A stretch of DNA of 64,000 bases. Source: Bugulina stolonifera. Its lineage: Eukaryota > Bryozoa > Gymnolaemata > Cheilostomatida > Bugulidae. This document shows positions 12,311-24,606 of this stretch, piece by piece (position 1 is the first letter of the stretch; each line of letters begins with the position of its first letter). Both the position numbers and the translations under genes were made by a program. The DNA lies in assembly GCA_935421135.1 (NCBI GenBank), contig OW285195.1, forward strand, positions 11,500,391 through 11,564,390, written 5' to 3'. The notes under the pieces were generated by a model, which was given only the letters and a program-made list of their open reading frames with translations, had not been told where the DNA came from and ran no database searches.

Positions 12311-13740
12311 GAATTTATAGAGTGCTCATACATTCTGCCTAGCTGAAACTCCATATATGTATCAATGCACTATCTGCTTTTCTAATAAAAACAGGTATTC
12401 ATCTGACCAACATGTAAGCAGTAACTTCATTCTCTGCCCCGCTTAAGCTGGAAATTTTGCCTTACAGTTTCAAACTTAAAAATTTTTCAAAAGATTGTTG
12501 TTTCACAACTCGTAAACCTTTATATACTAGCACATGCCTTCCATTGCTGATTCAATTTCTTGTAATCGTAGAGAATTCTGTTTACTGCTTCTTTTTCTGT
12601 TGGTTTCGTTCTACTGGCTGAGGCTAGCAGTCTGTCTGTTGTATTAATACCAGTCATATTATATACAATGTACCTACAATTTTGGATGCAGTTCTAACTT
12701 ACTTTCTGTACCTCCATAATACTTATAATATATACTAGCAATTATAATATTATACTATTTCTCTAGATTAATGCAGCTGGACTAATGGATAGATCTACAC
12801 ACATTTAGCAAGTTGTGGAAGTTATAATGATAACTCTTAATGTATCATAATGAAAAAAAAAAGCAATGTCCTTTGATTAGATCTGAAACACCGCAGCACG
12901 TGCATTAGAATTGGTTTTAATATTAACTGCCATCATGGCTGTGATTGATATGTCGTTGATGTTGTCGAGGTAATAAATTGATTAATAATTACGTAACTTG
13001 GTAGATTGTGTGTCATCCCATATCACCTGATAGTATATCATATTATATTCTATCGTTTGGATATGTTTGCTTCATTCATGAACAGCGTGCTAGAATGGAA
13101 TAGTAGAAGTATATGATCTAATTGATATACATATAATTAATTATTAAATTTAAGCGTAGCATTGGATTAAGTATAGTATTACAATTAATCTACTAATGTT
13201 TAAATTTGATTATAACTAAGAATATGTATAATGCTTGCCTTATAATAATTAATTAATTGCTTATAATTATCATCATCTATTACATTTTTTATATTAATTG
13301 TTATAATTGTTTACTTTTTTTGCTTTACACTTAGTTACAAATATATATTATTTCTCAAGAGTAGCTTTGGACTAGTGGATAGATTCACACTCTCGTTGCA
13401 AGTTATGCATATATTAAACAACCTGCCACACAATAGCCTGTGTACCAGTATATATATGTCAGGCTAAGCTTATACCAAGATAATACTGAATACCGTTACC
13501 ACTGCTCAATCTACTAGGCTGATAGTTTATATCTCAGACTACTGTTTCAATATTATTATCATTTAGTTTACTGCCCTAATATATGAAATAAATGCAAGCT
13601 ATTGCAGCAGTGATGTTTTGCCGCTATCACATGAAGACATCATTAGTATAAAACCGATTAAATTAGACTCACTCTGTCAAACAGACCATCAATATTACTG
13701 TGATATAATATGCTTGTTTGAAAACATTTAATTAAAATAT
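12311..13740. other. AT-rich spacer before the solo LTR: no gene found
   Basis: A very AT-rich stretch around 13,090-13,330 (TTAATTAATT, ATAATTATCATCATC) is private to this block. The flanking parts align with 19,150-19,330 and 23,480-23,950. Confidence 0.5.
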
Positions 13741-14673
13741 TGTAGTGGTCTGGGCAACTCCTAAGGACCGAGGCCGATGGCCGAGGCCCGACAACCTAGG
13801 AACACTAACATTACAGTACTGTATCTAGACTACTTGCTAGAACAGCAGAAACCAGAACTCTAACTCTTATATAGCCCTCTGGATATACAGTGTTCTTAAT
13901 TGCATTACTAGTTTGGAAAGCCGACCCGACTGCTTGACACTTTTTATAAGCATTCATTTGCATTGATCTGCCTGTACTAACTTGCCTGTACAGCAAACTG
14001 TCACTGGTATACTGTCATTTATATTGTGCATTGCTGAGTCGTTATGTTGGTCTACTGTGTCTATAATTAGCTACACATTGTTATTGTACATCTTACTGGT
14101 ACTTTTCCATGATGTATATTCCGGGCTTTTCTGGTTCCTTTGTGTCCTTCTGCAAAGGCTAATGCGTATTAATAGACATTGCATCAGACTTGTTTTGATC
14201 GCGACATACTGTTCTAATACTATTACATATATATCGGGCTTCCGGCTGCCGTGTTGTTGTGCAATTTCTGGACGACCCTACGTCGTCTTTTCCCGACACT
14301 ACGTTGGCCTTTTTACCGGAACTTCCTCCGGAAGTTCTATTACTATATAAAGGGCATTGTATTAATGTTTGTTGTCTCAGTTAATGCTTGGATCTCAATA
14401 AAGACACATCTATACTTATATACAGAGACTTTCACTTGTAGATAGGTCATTCTAGTTGTTAAGGTCTTTGACCTTGCAACACAAACTGTCTACTAGGTTG
14501 GATCACTCTCTTTCTCAGCATAGTAAACAAGCATTGACTCGGAATCATATGGGTCGTCTTTGGTAGTTCTTCGACTACCGACACCGATCAATCTTTCATG
14601 TAATGAGAAGGCCTAACACCACTCATAGGCTCTTCATTTAGGACGATCATACCGGAAACCAAAAACCAATGCA
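13741..14673 (+). mobile_element. Solo LTR (Gypsy-like by its 4-bp target duplication)
   Basis: The element begins TGTAGTGGT and ends ACCAATGCA, and is flanked by ATAT on both sides (13737-13740 and 14674-14677). It contains a TATA-like CTATATAAAG near 14,343 and a CAATAAAG poly(A)-type signal near 14,397. The homologous blocks near 19,330 and 23,950 lack it, giving an empty site. Open frames inside (for example 13,982-14,350) are not recognisable genes. Confidence 0.82.
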
Positions 14674-15324
14674 ATATGTTTGATTATCTGGTTTCAGTGA
14701 CAACATTTTGTTTTCAATAATTCACTTTTACAATGTAGATGTACAACTTGAATAAATTGATACTTCCTTTGAACTAGTTTTTAAGAAGTTTTATGCACTA
14801 TGATTAATATCAATCTACAACAGAGATCAAAGTGTGCCTTTTGTGCCGTAGCAGAAATAACTGATTTTATATACAAAGTACGTGTGCTGGAAGACATACT
14901 GTGGTGTAAAGATTATATTGGTAAATAGAATCGTAGCCTAGCATTAACTGGATTCAAAACTAAAACTGGTAAATATCTGAAGACAACACATACATGTACA
15001 CTGTACATTAAATACGATTCTTGTCAGAATGACTGTAAATTGTACCAATGGTGTATCATGGCAACCATTGTTGCAATTTCACAACAAAACAAGTTGTGTT
15101 TTCTTAATTTGGGTGAATTTCCACATTGTAGTAAATATAGTTATATCATGTATTATTTAAGACATCATGAGATTAGTAAAACAAATCAATTTGTTTAGGC
15201 AACAGTCATTCACAGTCTAACTCTTAGTGCTATGTATGGATCTGTGTTGAAAGGCTGTAGAACATCACACAGTTACATTGAAGAACCCATGAGGCATAAT
15301 TGTTACCTCCATTGAACACAGAGT
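14674..15324. other. 3' flank of pseudogene D: no gene found
   Basis: Aligns with 19,330-19,950 and 23,960-24,600, the equivalent flanks of E and F. Nothing coding. Confidence 0.5.
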
Positions 15325-16915
15325 CTACTGCAAGATCAAACCATGGATCTCCATCTCATAAATGTTTAGATAGTTATTGACCTCAACAGCTGTCAACCTC
15401 ACATATCCACCAAACATTCTAGTATGACAGGTAACCAGGAATATATCTGCTGGTGGTTGTCCAGGAAGGTAGTTACAGATCTCATCTTCTGGCGGATTAC
15501 TAAAGTTGATATCACTTTCTCCAATGGTCACTCTTACATTGGCTAGCCGATTGTTTGAATCTTCAAATAGAAAAAAATTGGATCATTGAAAAGGCTGCTG
15601 TTCATAATTCTATTGTTAGACTGTGTTACACATACTGTAATGTATGCTCTAGAAGAGAAAACACATACCTAGATCTGCTTCGGATCTGTCCCAGACCTTC
15701 ACTGCCATTATGTAGCCTGGGACAAGAAGATCTACCTGTATCCATGGAGACAGCTCTTTTTCTGTATGAGACAGACTTGCCCCTTCATTGATGCCATGAT
15801 CTGAGGGTAAATAAATTCCATCAACTGCATTCTCTGCACTGTAATGCTGGTATTGAGTCGACTGGTTTATTGCAGCACCTGAAAATTAAAGCGTCACTGC
15901 ACAATGTAAATAACAATGTTTTCAATGACAGTCTTTGAAATCGGTGCCTAAAAATACTTCACTTGTGAATCTACCCACCTCTAGTAAGTCGTATAGAAAA
16001 CTCATAGACTGTAAGGTCAGTGGCGTGAGACTCTTTAACCAAACTCAGCTGTTCACCATCATCTTCTGGATAGTTCACCACACTCGGTTCTCCAGATATT
16101 GCACAGATGTATGTTGCTGGATCAAAGGAGACTGAGGCACATGATTGATTGGTTGAGCAGACAGACAAACAGCAGTTTAGAGAAGGTGTGATCTCTACTG
16201 TATCAGTGTTCAGAAGTCGTGTATACCTGTCTTCTGTGTAAACTTTCTCATTTGTATCTATGTAATACCAAACAGCAAACACTAGAGTGTGTATTCTTTT
16301 GTCTTATACCGTTAGTATGCACATTTTTTACTTCAGTTTACATAGTGCTAAGGACGAGTCTTGGAGCTAGGTGCAAATGCAAGGTATTCTCACATCCCTA
16401 ACTGTGGCGTGCAATGGCATGTTATGGTGAAGGCATGTGATTATATCTTATAGCAATACATTACTTTCACAACAGCAAGTTGGTGTTGGACAGTCGTGCT
16501 AGCAGAAAGTAACAGAATTCCCCAGCAAATAGTATGCACTAGAATGTTTTGAAACAATTTTTTCATGGTAGCGAAGTGATCTCAAAGTAGACTATATACT
16601 GTACATGTTTTGATCGTAATAATATTGTGTATTACAACTACGCTTAAATCTATAGCAAAACTTCAAGTAAAGAAATTTACACAAAAATAATATTGGTTAA
16701 GTTTCATGAATACAATAGAATATTCTGTATAAAATAAATACTTACTGCCCATTGCACAGATCTTCTCAAAGTATGTGATTCCACTGTCTTCACCTTCAAC
16801 AACCTCTACAGTTACATTGTACAGTTGACATGTTTACTGCTTGAGTTAAAAGCTCCTGACAGACACCTAGTATTGTCATCACATAGTGACATACAGTCGA
16901 TGGCTCTTCTTACAC
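15325..16915 (-). pseudogene. Lectin-like pseudogene D: exon 1 missing, frameshift in exon 2
   Basis: Exons 2-5 are recognisable at 16915-16746, 16257-15979, 15878-15669 and 15560-15325 with splice borders kept. Exon 2 is 170 nt instead of 171: a T is missing from the T run near 16832 (CATGTTTACTG where paralogues have CATGTTTTACTG), which shifts the frame after the first PAN-like cysteines. No exon encoding the MGRC signal peptide is found upstream. Only a remnant resembling the exon 1 donor (GCCTAC) survives near 17083, just before a foldback element at 17100-17671, and the conserved promoter block is also absent. Exons 3-5 are still open, so loss was probably recent. The insertion, or a deletion that accompanied it, may have removed exon 1 and the promoter. 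Confidence 0.8.
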
Positions 16916-17099
16916 CTAAATGGAAAATAGATATAAAATGCGTACCTAAGGACCGATAATAAATACACATTCATAACAAATTTCAATGGTAGAACTGTAT
17001 ATTCTTATGAATATTTACTACCTCATACTACATGAAATAATGCCTTTAGAAATTGGGTGCATTATTGACTTTTGCCTACTACCTGTGATGCACATGTAC

Positions 17100-17671
17100 A
17101 GTCATGTTCAAAAATATTAACCCCCCCATTATAACCCTAGTGATAGAATATAAATGGAACGCATTTTCAACCGACCTTGCACATTACATAATTTATCTAA
17201 ACCATGCAAATTGTACATCATTGCAAAGCTGAAAGCCCGCTCTTTCTAATGGTATCAAAAGGTTTTTTTTATTGAAGACATATTTACTTAATACTAGGCT
17301 TTGGAAAAGGACCAAACTCAAATTCAATCAAAAGCTAAATTATGTGTGAGGCATTGTTAAAATTCAAGAATTATTTGCCTAGGTACGTTGTTTGGTGTAG
17401 TTATACGTCTCTGTAGGATCATAAGCCGCCGAGCAAACACCAAGTCTGATTTGCGGTATTGGTCCATTTCCAAAGCCATATTAAGTAAATATGTCTTTAA
17501 TGAAAGACCCTTTGATACCATTCGAAAGAGCGGATTTTCAGCTTTGCAATGATGTACAATTTGCATGGTTTAGATAAATTATGTAAGGTGCAAGGTCGGT
17601 TGAAAATGTATCCCATTTATATTCGATAGCTAGAGTTATAATGGGGAGTGTTAATATTTTTGAACATGACT
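17100..17671. mobile_element. 572-bp foldback (MITE-like) element with long inverted repeats
   Basis: The ends are AGTCATGTTC and GAACATGACT. The arms (about 17,100-17,330 and 17,440-17,671) are inverted copies separated by about 110 bases. No coding capacity for a transposase. The CAGTCATGTTCAAAAATATT-type end resembles Tc1/mariner-derived MITEs; a TA duplication is not clearly preserved. It lies where exon 1 of pseudogene D should be. Confidence 0.8.
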
Positions 17672-18359
17672 CCATAATTATTATGTACCCTACATGCAAG
17701 GTATTTATAGCAAAGATAAGATATGGCTCCATACATTTGTTCTCCCAGTAGGGAGAGTTAATAGCCAGATTTGCTGTAGAACTAACATAATAGTCCAAAT
17801 AGTAGCACCACTCCTTCTACAGTATTGTTGGCAAGCTATTTAATTTTGTTGCACACATACATGTATTTAAAGAGGAGGAGTGTTTAAAATTGATCAGAAG
17901 CAAACATAAGAATGAATAGCTTGTGGGATAGTGCTTATTTGGATCTATTCAAAAAGGTCTGCTAGTATGGGGACAAGTGACAGAATCTCCAACAAATTGA
18001 TCTCAACCAATCAGGTGTTATAGAATTTCAACTCATCTGCTATTTTAATGGCGTGGTTCTTAGCCAAATACATTGCACATTCACTTGTTTCTTTTAAACC
18101 GCAAAGAGAAGGAGTCGAAAGCAAAACTTCTTACCTCTTAGAACTACATAGCAATCAAGTGTCACCAAACAGTACTATGTGGAAAGAAATTAGCTCTACC
18201 AAACAATATATTATGTTGAGAGAAAACAAAAACGGGTCAAAGTTACTAAATTAATTTACAAGTTGGGACGATTCTGTTCTCTCATAACCCAACTCAACAA
18301 TTGATTGAAGAGAGAAGAAAAGTTCATCGTATTCTGAAGTAAAATTGTAATTTACCAGT

Positions 18360-18870
18360 AAATCGATAAGATAACTCCACAATGCTGTGTAGAGGGAATG
18401 CAACTCCACAATACAGCAAAGATACATGTATATTAGAATAACTCCACAGTACTGTGCAGAGAGAATACAACTCCACCCTACAGCATAGAAAGGACATAAC
18501 TCCGCAGTACTGTAATTCAACAACGTAGTGAAGAGAGAAGATAACTCCACAATACTCTGCACATAGAATGCAACTCCACGCTGCAGTAAAGAGATAAGAC
18601 AACTCCACAACACTCCGCACATAGAATGCAACTCCACACTACAGTAAAGAGATAGGATAACTCCACAATACTCTGCAGAGTCAATACAATTCTACATCAC
18701 AGTTTTGTAGAGGGAAGATCGCTGCACAGCACTAGAGAGGATACGATTACACAGAGTGACACATAAAAGTATAGAGAGAAGATTACCTCACACATCTCTG
18801 TTCTTAATCATAGAGTTGCTTTCTCTTTTCTATGCAGTAATGTGGATTTATCTTCTCTTTGAGAGAAAAA
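18360..18870. repeat. Degenerate 58-bp minisatellite and shared flank (second locus)
   Basis: Five to six diverged units of the 58-base repeat (AACTCCACAATACTCTGCA), then the same flank as at 12,110-12,310. Open frames on the minus strand here are repeat translations, not genes. Confidence 0.78.
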
Positions 18871-19000
18871 ATCTCTATCTATCTATGGGGTGCTCATACA
18901 GTTGAAACTACTCCAATAATACACCATTTTTTGTTATTTGCTATTCTGGATGTTTCCTTGCACTTAGCAGTCAAGTAATAATCTGTCTTGTTTAACCTAT

Positions 19001-19147
19001 GTATCAGTGCACTATCTGCTATGTATCAATGCACTATCTGCTATGTATCAATGTACTATCTGCTATGTGTCAATGTACTATCTGCTATGTATCAATGTAC
19101 TATCTGCTATGTATCAATGTACTATCTGCTATGTATCAATGTACTAC
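19001..19147. repeat. 22-bp tandem repeat, about 6.7 copies
   Basis: The unit GTATCAATGTACTATCTGCTAT is repeated with few changes, giving an in-frame repeat peptide that is not a gene. A single unit-like copy stands at 12,358-12,380 in the paralogous interval, so the array expanded here after the block duplicated. Confidence 0.92.
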
Positions 19148-19958
19148 TAGTTTACTGCCCTATGTATGAAATACATGTAAATGCAAGTTATATTGTAGAA
19201 GTGATGTTTTGTCACCATCACATGAAAACATCATTAGTATAAAACCAATTAAATTAGACTCACTGTATCAGACAGACAACCAATATTACTGTGATATAAT
19301 ATGCTTGTTTGAAGGCATTCAATTGAAATATTATCTGTATGATTATCTGGTTTCAGTGACAACATCTTATTTCAAATAATTCACTTTTACAATGTAGATG
19401 TACAACTTGAAAAAATTGATACTTTCTTTGAACTAGTTTTCAAGAAGTTTTATGCACTATGATCAATATCAGTCTACAATAGAGGTAAAAGTGTTTCTTT
19501 GTGTCGTAGCAGAAAGAACTGATTTTATACAAACTACGTGTACTCGAAGACATACTGATGGTAATATCATACTGGTAGATCTTAACCCAGCATTAACTTG
19601 ATTCAAAAACTAAAACTGGTAAATATCTGAAGGCAACACATACATTGTACACTGTACATTGAATACGATTCTTGTCAGAATGACTGTAAATTGTACCAAT
19701 GGTGTATCATGCCAACCATTGTTGCAATTTCACAACAAAACAAATTTCTGTGAATTTCCACATTAAAGTAAATATAGTTATAGGCACTATTTAAGACATC
19801 ATAGGATTACTAGAACGAATTAATTTGTTTAGGCAACAGTCATTCACAATCTAACTCTTAGTGCTATGTATGGATCTGTGTTGAAAGGCTGTAGAACATC
19901 ACGCAGTTACATTGAAGAACCCATGAGGCATAATTGTTACCTCCATTGACCACAGAGC
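19148..19958. other. 3' flank of gene E: no gene found
   Basis: A block spacer nearly identical in part to 14,680-15,320. It serves as the empty site for the LTR at 13,741. Confidence 0.5.
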
Positions 19959-22052
19959 CTACTGCAAGATCAAACCATGTATCTCCATCTCATAAATGTT
20001 AAGATGGTTATTGACCTCAACAGCTGTCAACCTCACATATCTACCAAACATTCTAGTATGACAGGTAACCAGGAATATATCTGCTGGTGGTTGTCCAGAA
20101 AGGTAGTTACAGATCTCATCTTCTGGAGGATCATCAAAGTTTACATCAGTCTCCCCAATGGTCACTCTCACATTGGCTAGCCGATTGTTTGAATCTTCAA
20201 ATAGAAAAAAATTGGATCATTGAAAAGGCTGCTGTTCATAATTCTATTGTTAGACTGGATTACACATACTGTAATGTATGCTCTAGAAGAGAAAACACAT
20301 ACCTAGATCTGCTTCGGATCTGTCCCAGACCTTCACTGCCATTATGTAGCCTGGGGCAAGAAGATCTGCCTGTATCCACGGAGACAGCTCTATTTCTGTA
20401 TGAGACAGACTTGCCCCTTCATTGATGCCATGATCTGAGGGTAAATAAATTCCATCAACTGCATTCTCTGCACTGAAATGCTGGTATTGAGTCGACTGGC
20501 TTATTGCAGCACCTGGAAATTAAAGCGTCACTGCACAATGCAGATAGCAATGCTTTCAATGACAGTTTTTAAAATCTGTGTATAGAAATAATTCACTTGT
20601 AAATATATCTACCTCTAGCAAGGAGTACAGAGAACTCGTATACTTTAAGGTCAGCAGAGTGAGACTGCTTAACCAAAGTCAGCAGTTCACCATCATCTTT
20701 TGAATAGTTCACCACACTCGGTTCTCCAGATATTGCACAGGTGTATGTTGCTGGATCAAAGGAGACTGAGGCACATGATTGATTGATTGAGCAGACGGAC
20801 AGACAGCAATTTAGAAAAGGTGTGATCTCTACGGCATCAGTGTTTAGGAGTTGTGTGTACCTGTCTTCTGTGTAAACTCTCTCATCTGCATTTAAGAAGA
20901 AGCACTATCATTAGGGCATGTATTCCTATACACTATGCTATTCGAGTACATATTTTCACCTCGGTTTACATAGTGTAAAGGACGAGTCTTTAAACGAGGC
21001 AAAAATACAAATTATTCTCACATCCCTAATTGTGGCAGGTAACGATATGTTATGGATAAGGCATGTACATTGTGATTACATTGTATAACATTAAGTGTGT
21101 TATAGCAATACATTACTTTCACAACAGCAGGTTGAACAGCAGTTTATGAAAAATGTTTACGTCATAAACTGCTATGCAGCACATATACAAATGTATTGTG
21201 TGGTTATTCAGTTTTTGATGCGTAATATTTTGTTGCTTTATCATTGGCTGAAAAAGATATTTCTCCCCTTTAGTTGGTTTGTGTGAACACAAAGCAACAG
21301 AAATTCTCCAGCGAATGGTATACACTAGACTGTTATGAAACATTATTTTCATTTATTTCGAAGAGTTTAGGCAAGTACCAATATAAATATGGTAGCCAAG
21401 TGATCTCAAGGTAGACTATATACTGTGCATATTTATGGTCGTAGTAATATTGCGTATTACAACCAAGCTTCAATCCATAGCAAAGTTTAAAACACAGAAA
21501 TTTATACAAATATATTATTAGTTAAGATGCATAAGGACAATAGAATATTCTGTATGAAATAAATACTCACTGGCTATTGCACAAGTCTTCTCAAAGTATG
21601 TGATTCCACTGTCTTCACCTTCAACAACCTTTACAGTTACATTGTACAGTTGACATGTTTTACTGCTTGAGTTGAAAGTTCCTGACAGACATCTTGTGTC
21701 ATCATCACATAGTGACATACAGTTGATGGCTCTTCTAACGCCTAAAATGAATAGAAAATAGATACCAAATGTGTATCTAAGAAACTATAATACACATTCA
21801 TAACAAATATGATACAATATAAGCCTGCAATTTACCCTTGATTGAGAAAAACTACATGTGCATGTCCGTCTCTTTTGAATAAACAATACAAAGTAATTTC
21901 TGTCTACCTGCTAAAGTGTTTACGTCTACTTCAATAGGAGCAATTATCTCCACAGCATTCTTCTTAAAGCTATAGTTCTGTTCAGCTGACACTGTAGAAT
22001 CTGTTAGTAATGAACATAACACAAGAAGAACTGTGACAGCACACCTTCCCAT
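19959..22052 (-). CDS. Lectin-like gene E: secreted PAN/Apple + F5/8C protein, five exons, 344 aa
   Basis: Exons: 22052-21908, 21741-21571, 20885-20613, 20512-20303, 20194-19959 (1035 nt, phase 1 throughout). The usual exon 3 acceptor (AATAG before ATACAG) is mutated here. The next AG (ATGCAG, before ATGAG) lies 6 bases further in and keeps the frame, so the protein should lose two residues at the exon 2/3 junction. The exon 2 donor is GTGAGT instead of GTAAGT. Exons 3 and 4 have no internal stop although they lack methionine. Domains are as in gene B: signal peptide, two PAN/Apple-like segments (second: CCLSVCSINQSCASVSF), discoidin domain ending YEMEIHG. Exon 4 keeps H-x26-R-x-E. Probably functional if the shifted acceptor is used. 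Confidence 0.78.
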
Positions 22053-22137
22053 GGTGAACTAATGTGTACCAACTAGTGACCAACTCTGTGGTTGTATCGT
22101 CAGCTTATAGACAACTGCGTTAATCGTACCGATGCAC

Positions 22138-22157
22138 GCTGTTTATATGGTCAGCTC
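22138..22157 (-). promoter_or_regulatory. Conserved TATA-like promoter block of gene E
   Basis: Same block about 86 bases upstream of the gene E start codon, with one change (CCATATAAAC). Confidence 0.42.
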
Positions 22158-22829
22158 CCGATTTAATATTATATCATTTAAATAATTGTATTTTATTGAT
22201 TGTGTCCATACATGTATAATATGGACAAACGATATAGTACACCGGTAAACTGTTTGTTTTATTTCAAAATCTGGGCTTCAAAACTGTGTGCCACCATGCT
22301 TCCCTTCACTGTTCTGTAGCTGACAAACATTTGCATGGTTTTTTGTATTTATTGAAAGAGAACCGCCTTTCTTTCCACAATATTGTTTTTACAATTTACA
22401 AGACCTTTGCACATGTATGAGTATTTAACACTCTTACTCAATAAATCACAGCCTCAAGTTTGTTCAGCATGTGTCATCCTCATTTTATAGCAAATGTGCA
22501 AATTTTCTCACTTGGGTTTTTACCTCAAACTGTCAAGAGAAAATTCTCAAGAACGTCTGATATCTAAGAAGTGAATAGTAACAAATGATCACTATATATA
22601 CATTGTGACTCACTATGCACCGAGAGACTAGCTCGACAAACTCTATAGAGAGAAGACAACTCTGCATATTTTTCTAATGATATTTTTTTACAGTTAATAT
22701 GATTTTATCTGCCTGTGCACACATTCTTTCTCTAGCTTTCAACTTTCTGCAATCTTAAAGCTCTATTAAAAAGTCAATAACCAAGTTTCACTGAGCTTTT
22801 CCTTCTTGGCCCAGTTTATAATTTATCTA

Positions 22830-23460
22830 TCTTAACTGCTAAAGTGAAAGTAACCTCAAAGACTGGATAGTCTTCCTGAGTTGTCCTCTCTTGTATGAGT
22901 AGAAAAATATAATTGGAAACCATTTATGCTAAATCTAGTTCTTTATTTCTCTTCCGACGCTAATATTGTTTTACCACAAGCATGTTTCTGTGTATTTTGG
23001 AAAAAATACTGGAGAATAAGCTACCCACTACCTCTTTTCACTCATGGGAGTTTTTAGAAATAATTATGAAGAAGTTGTTTTGTCATTGTAGTACACCCTG
23101 AAATAAATGGGAAGTTTTCTTGCTAATCGCACTTCATTGATGTTTGAAATAAACAAGACGTGTGAATATAATTATGTGACTAAGTGCCACGATATCGAAA
23201 GTGTAGGAGGAAGTTATAAATCTTTGATTAGTAGAAAAGTTTTTGAATGAAACCTTTTCATGTACTTTATAAAAAGGCTAACTGGGTTACTCAGATGAGA
23301 TTCATGTAGACTGCCATAGTTGAGATCAATTTGTGGCAGATGACATTATTCGCTGTTGAATTGGCAGACCTTTTTGAATAGCTCTAGGCAAGTACTATTC
23401 AACAAGCTATTCAACCTTTTGATTGGTTTTGGTCTTCAAATAGTAGATTAGTTCATTTTT
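22830..23460 (-). repeat. Interspersed repeat (about 630 bp), uninterrupted copy
   Basis: Its reverse complement aligns along its length with 61,900-62,286 plus 63,286-63,530, the copy split by the solo LTR. The part at one end also recurs at 11,450-11,640 and 17,880-18,065 (words CAAATTGATCTCAA, GAATAGCTTGTT). No open frame of note. Class unknown. Confidence 0.75.
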
Positions 23461-24606
23461 GCATTTTGTACAGATTGTAGAACCAGTTGACCTTAATTTT
23501 TATAATTGTTTAGATTTTTGCCTTACACATAGCTATAAATAATAGACTATTTCCCAAGAGTAGCGTTGGACTAGTGGACAGATTCACACACTTGTTACAA
23601 GTTATGTATATACACTGTATTAAACATCCTACCACACAATAGCCTGTGTACCAGTATTTGTATGTCAGGCTAAGCTTACACTAAAATAATGCTGTTACCA
23701 CTGATCAATCTACAGTGTACTAGGCTGATAGTTTGTATCTCAGACTACTGTTTCAATAATATTATTATTTAGTTTACTGCCCTATATATGAAATACATGT
23801 AAATGCAAGTTATATTGCAGAAGTGGTGTTTTGTCACTGTCACATGAAGACATTATTAGTATCAAACAGATTAAATTGGACGCACTGTATTAAACAGACA
23901 ATCAATATTACTGTGCTATAATAGGCTTGTTTGAAGGCATTTAATTGAAATATTACTCTGTTTGATTATTTGGTTTCAGTGACAACATTTTATTTTCAAT
24001 AATTCACTTTTAGATGTACAACTTAAATAAATTGATACTTCCTTTGAACTAGTTTTCAAGAAGTTTTATGCACTATGATCAATATCAATCTACAACAGAG
24101 ATAAAAGTGTGTCTTTATGTCGTAGCAGAAAGAACTGATTTTATACAAACTACGTGTATATGAAGAAATATTGATGGAAACATCATATTGGTAAATAGTA
24201 TCCTAGCCCACGCTAGCAACAGTATTAACTTGCTTCAAAACTAAAGCTAGTAAGTATCTGAAGACAACACATGCAATTGTACATTGAATTACGATTCTTG
24301 CCAAAATGACTGTTTGTTATACCAATGGTGTATCATGGTGACCATTGTCGCAATCTCACAACAAAAAGAGCTCAGTTTTCTTCATTTATGTAAATTTCCA
24401 GATTAAAGTAATTATAGTTATGTGTACATGCATTATTTAAGGCATCATAGGATTACTAAAACGATTAAGTTTGTTAAAGCAATAGTCATTTACAGTCTAG
24501 TCCTTAGTACTATGAAAGGATCTGCGTTGAAACGCTTTAGAACATCATGCAGTTAAGTCGAAGATTCCATGAAGGAAAACATTGTGACCTCCATGAAACC
24601 CAGAGT
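23461..24606. other. 3' flank of gene F: no gene found
   Basis: Duplicated-block spacer; no frame with a domain. Confidence 0.5.

Noticed and set aside
13982..14350. 122-codon frame in the first solo LTR
   Set aside because: Not conserved in the other LTR copies; no retroelement domain.
18251..18637. 128-codon minus-strand frame
   Set aside because: It is a translation of the degenerate 58-bp minisatellite; overlapping frames of similar length exist and nothing is conserved as protein.
18988..19242. 84-codon plus-strand frame with a repeating CTICYVSMYYLLC-like peptide
   Set aside because: The repetition follows from the 22-bp DNA repeat.
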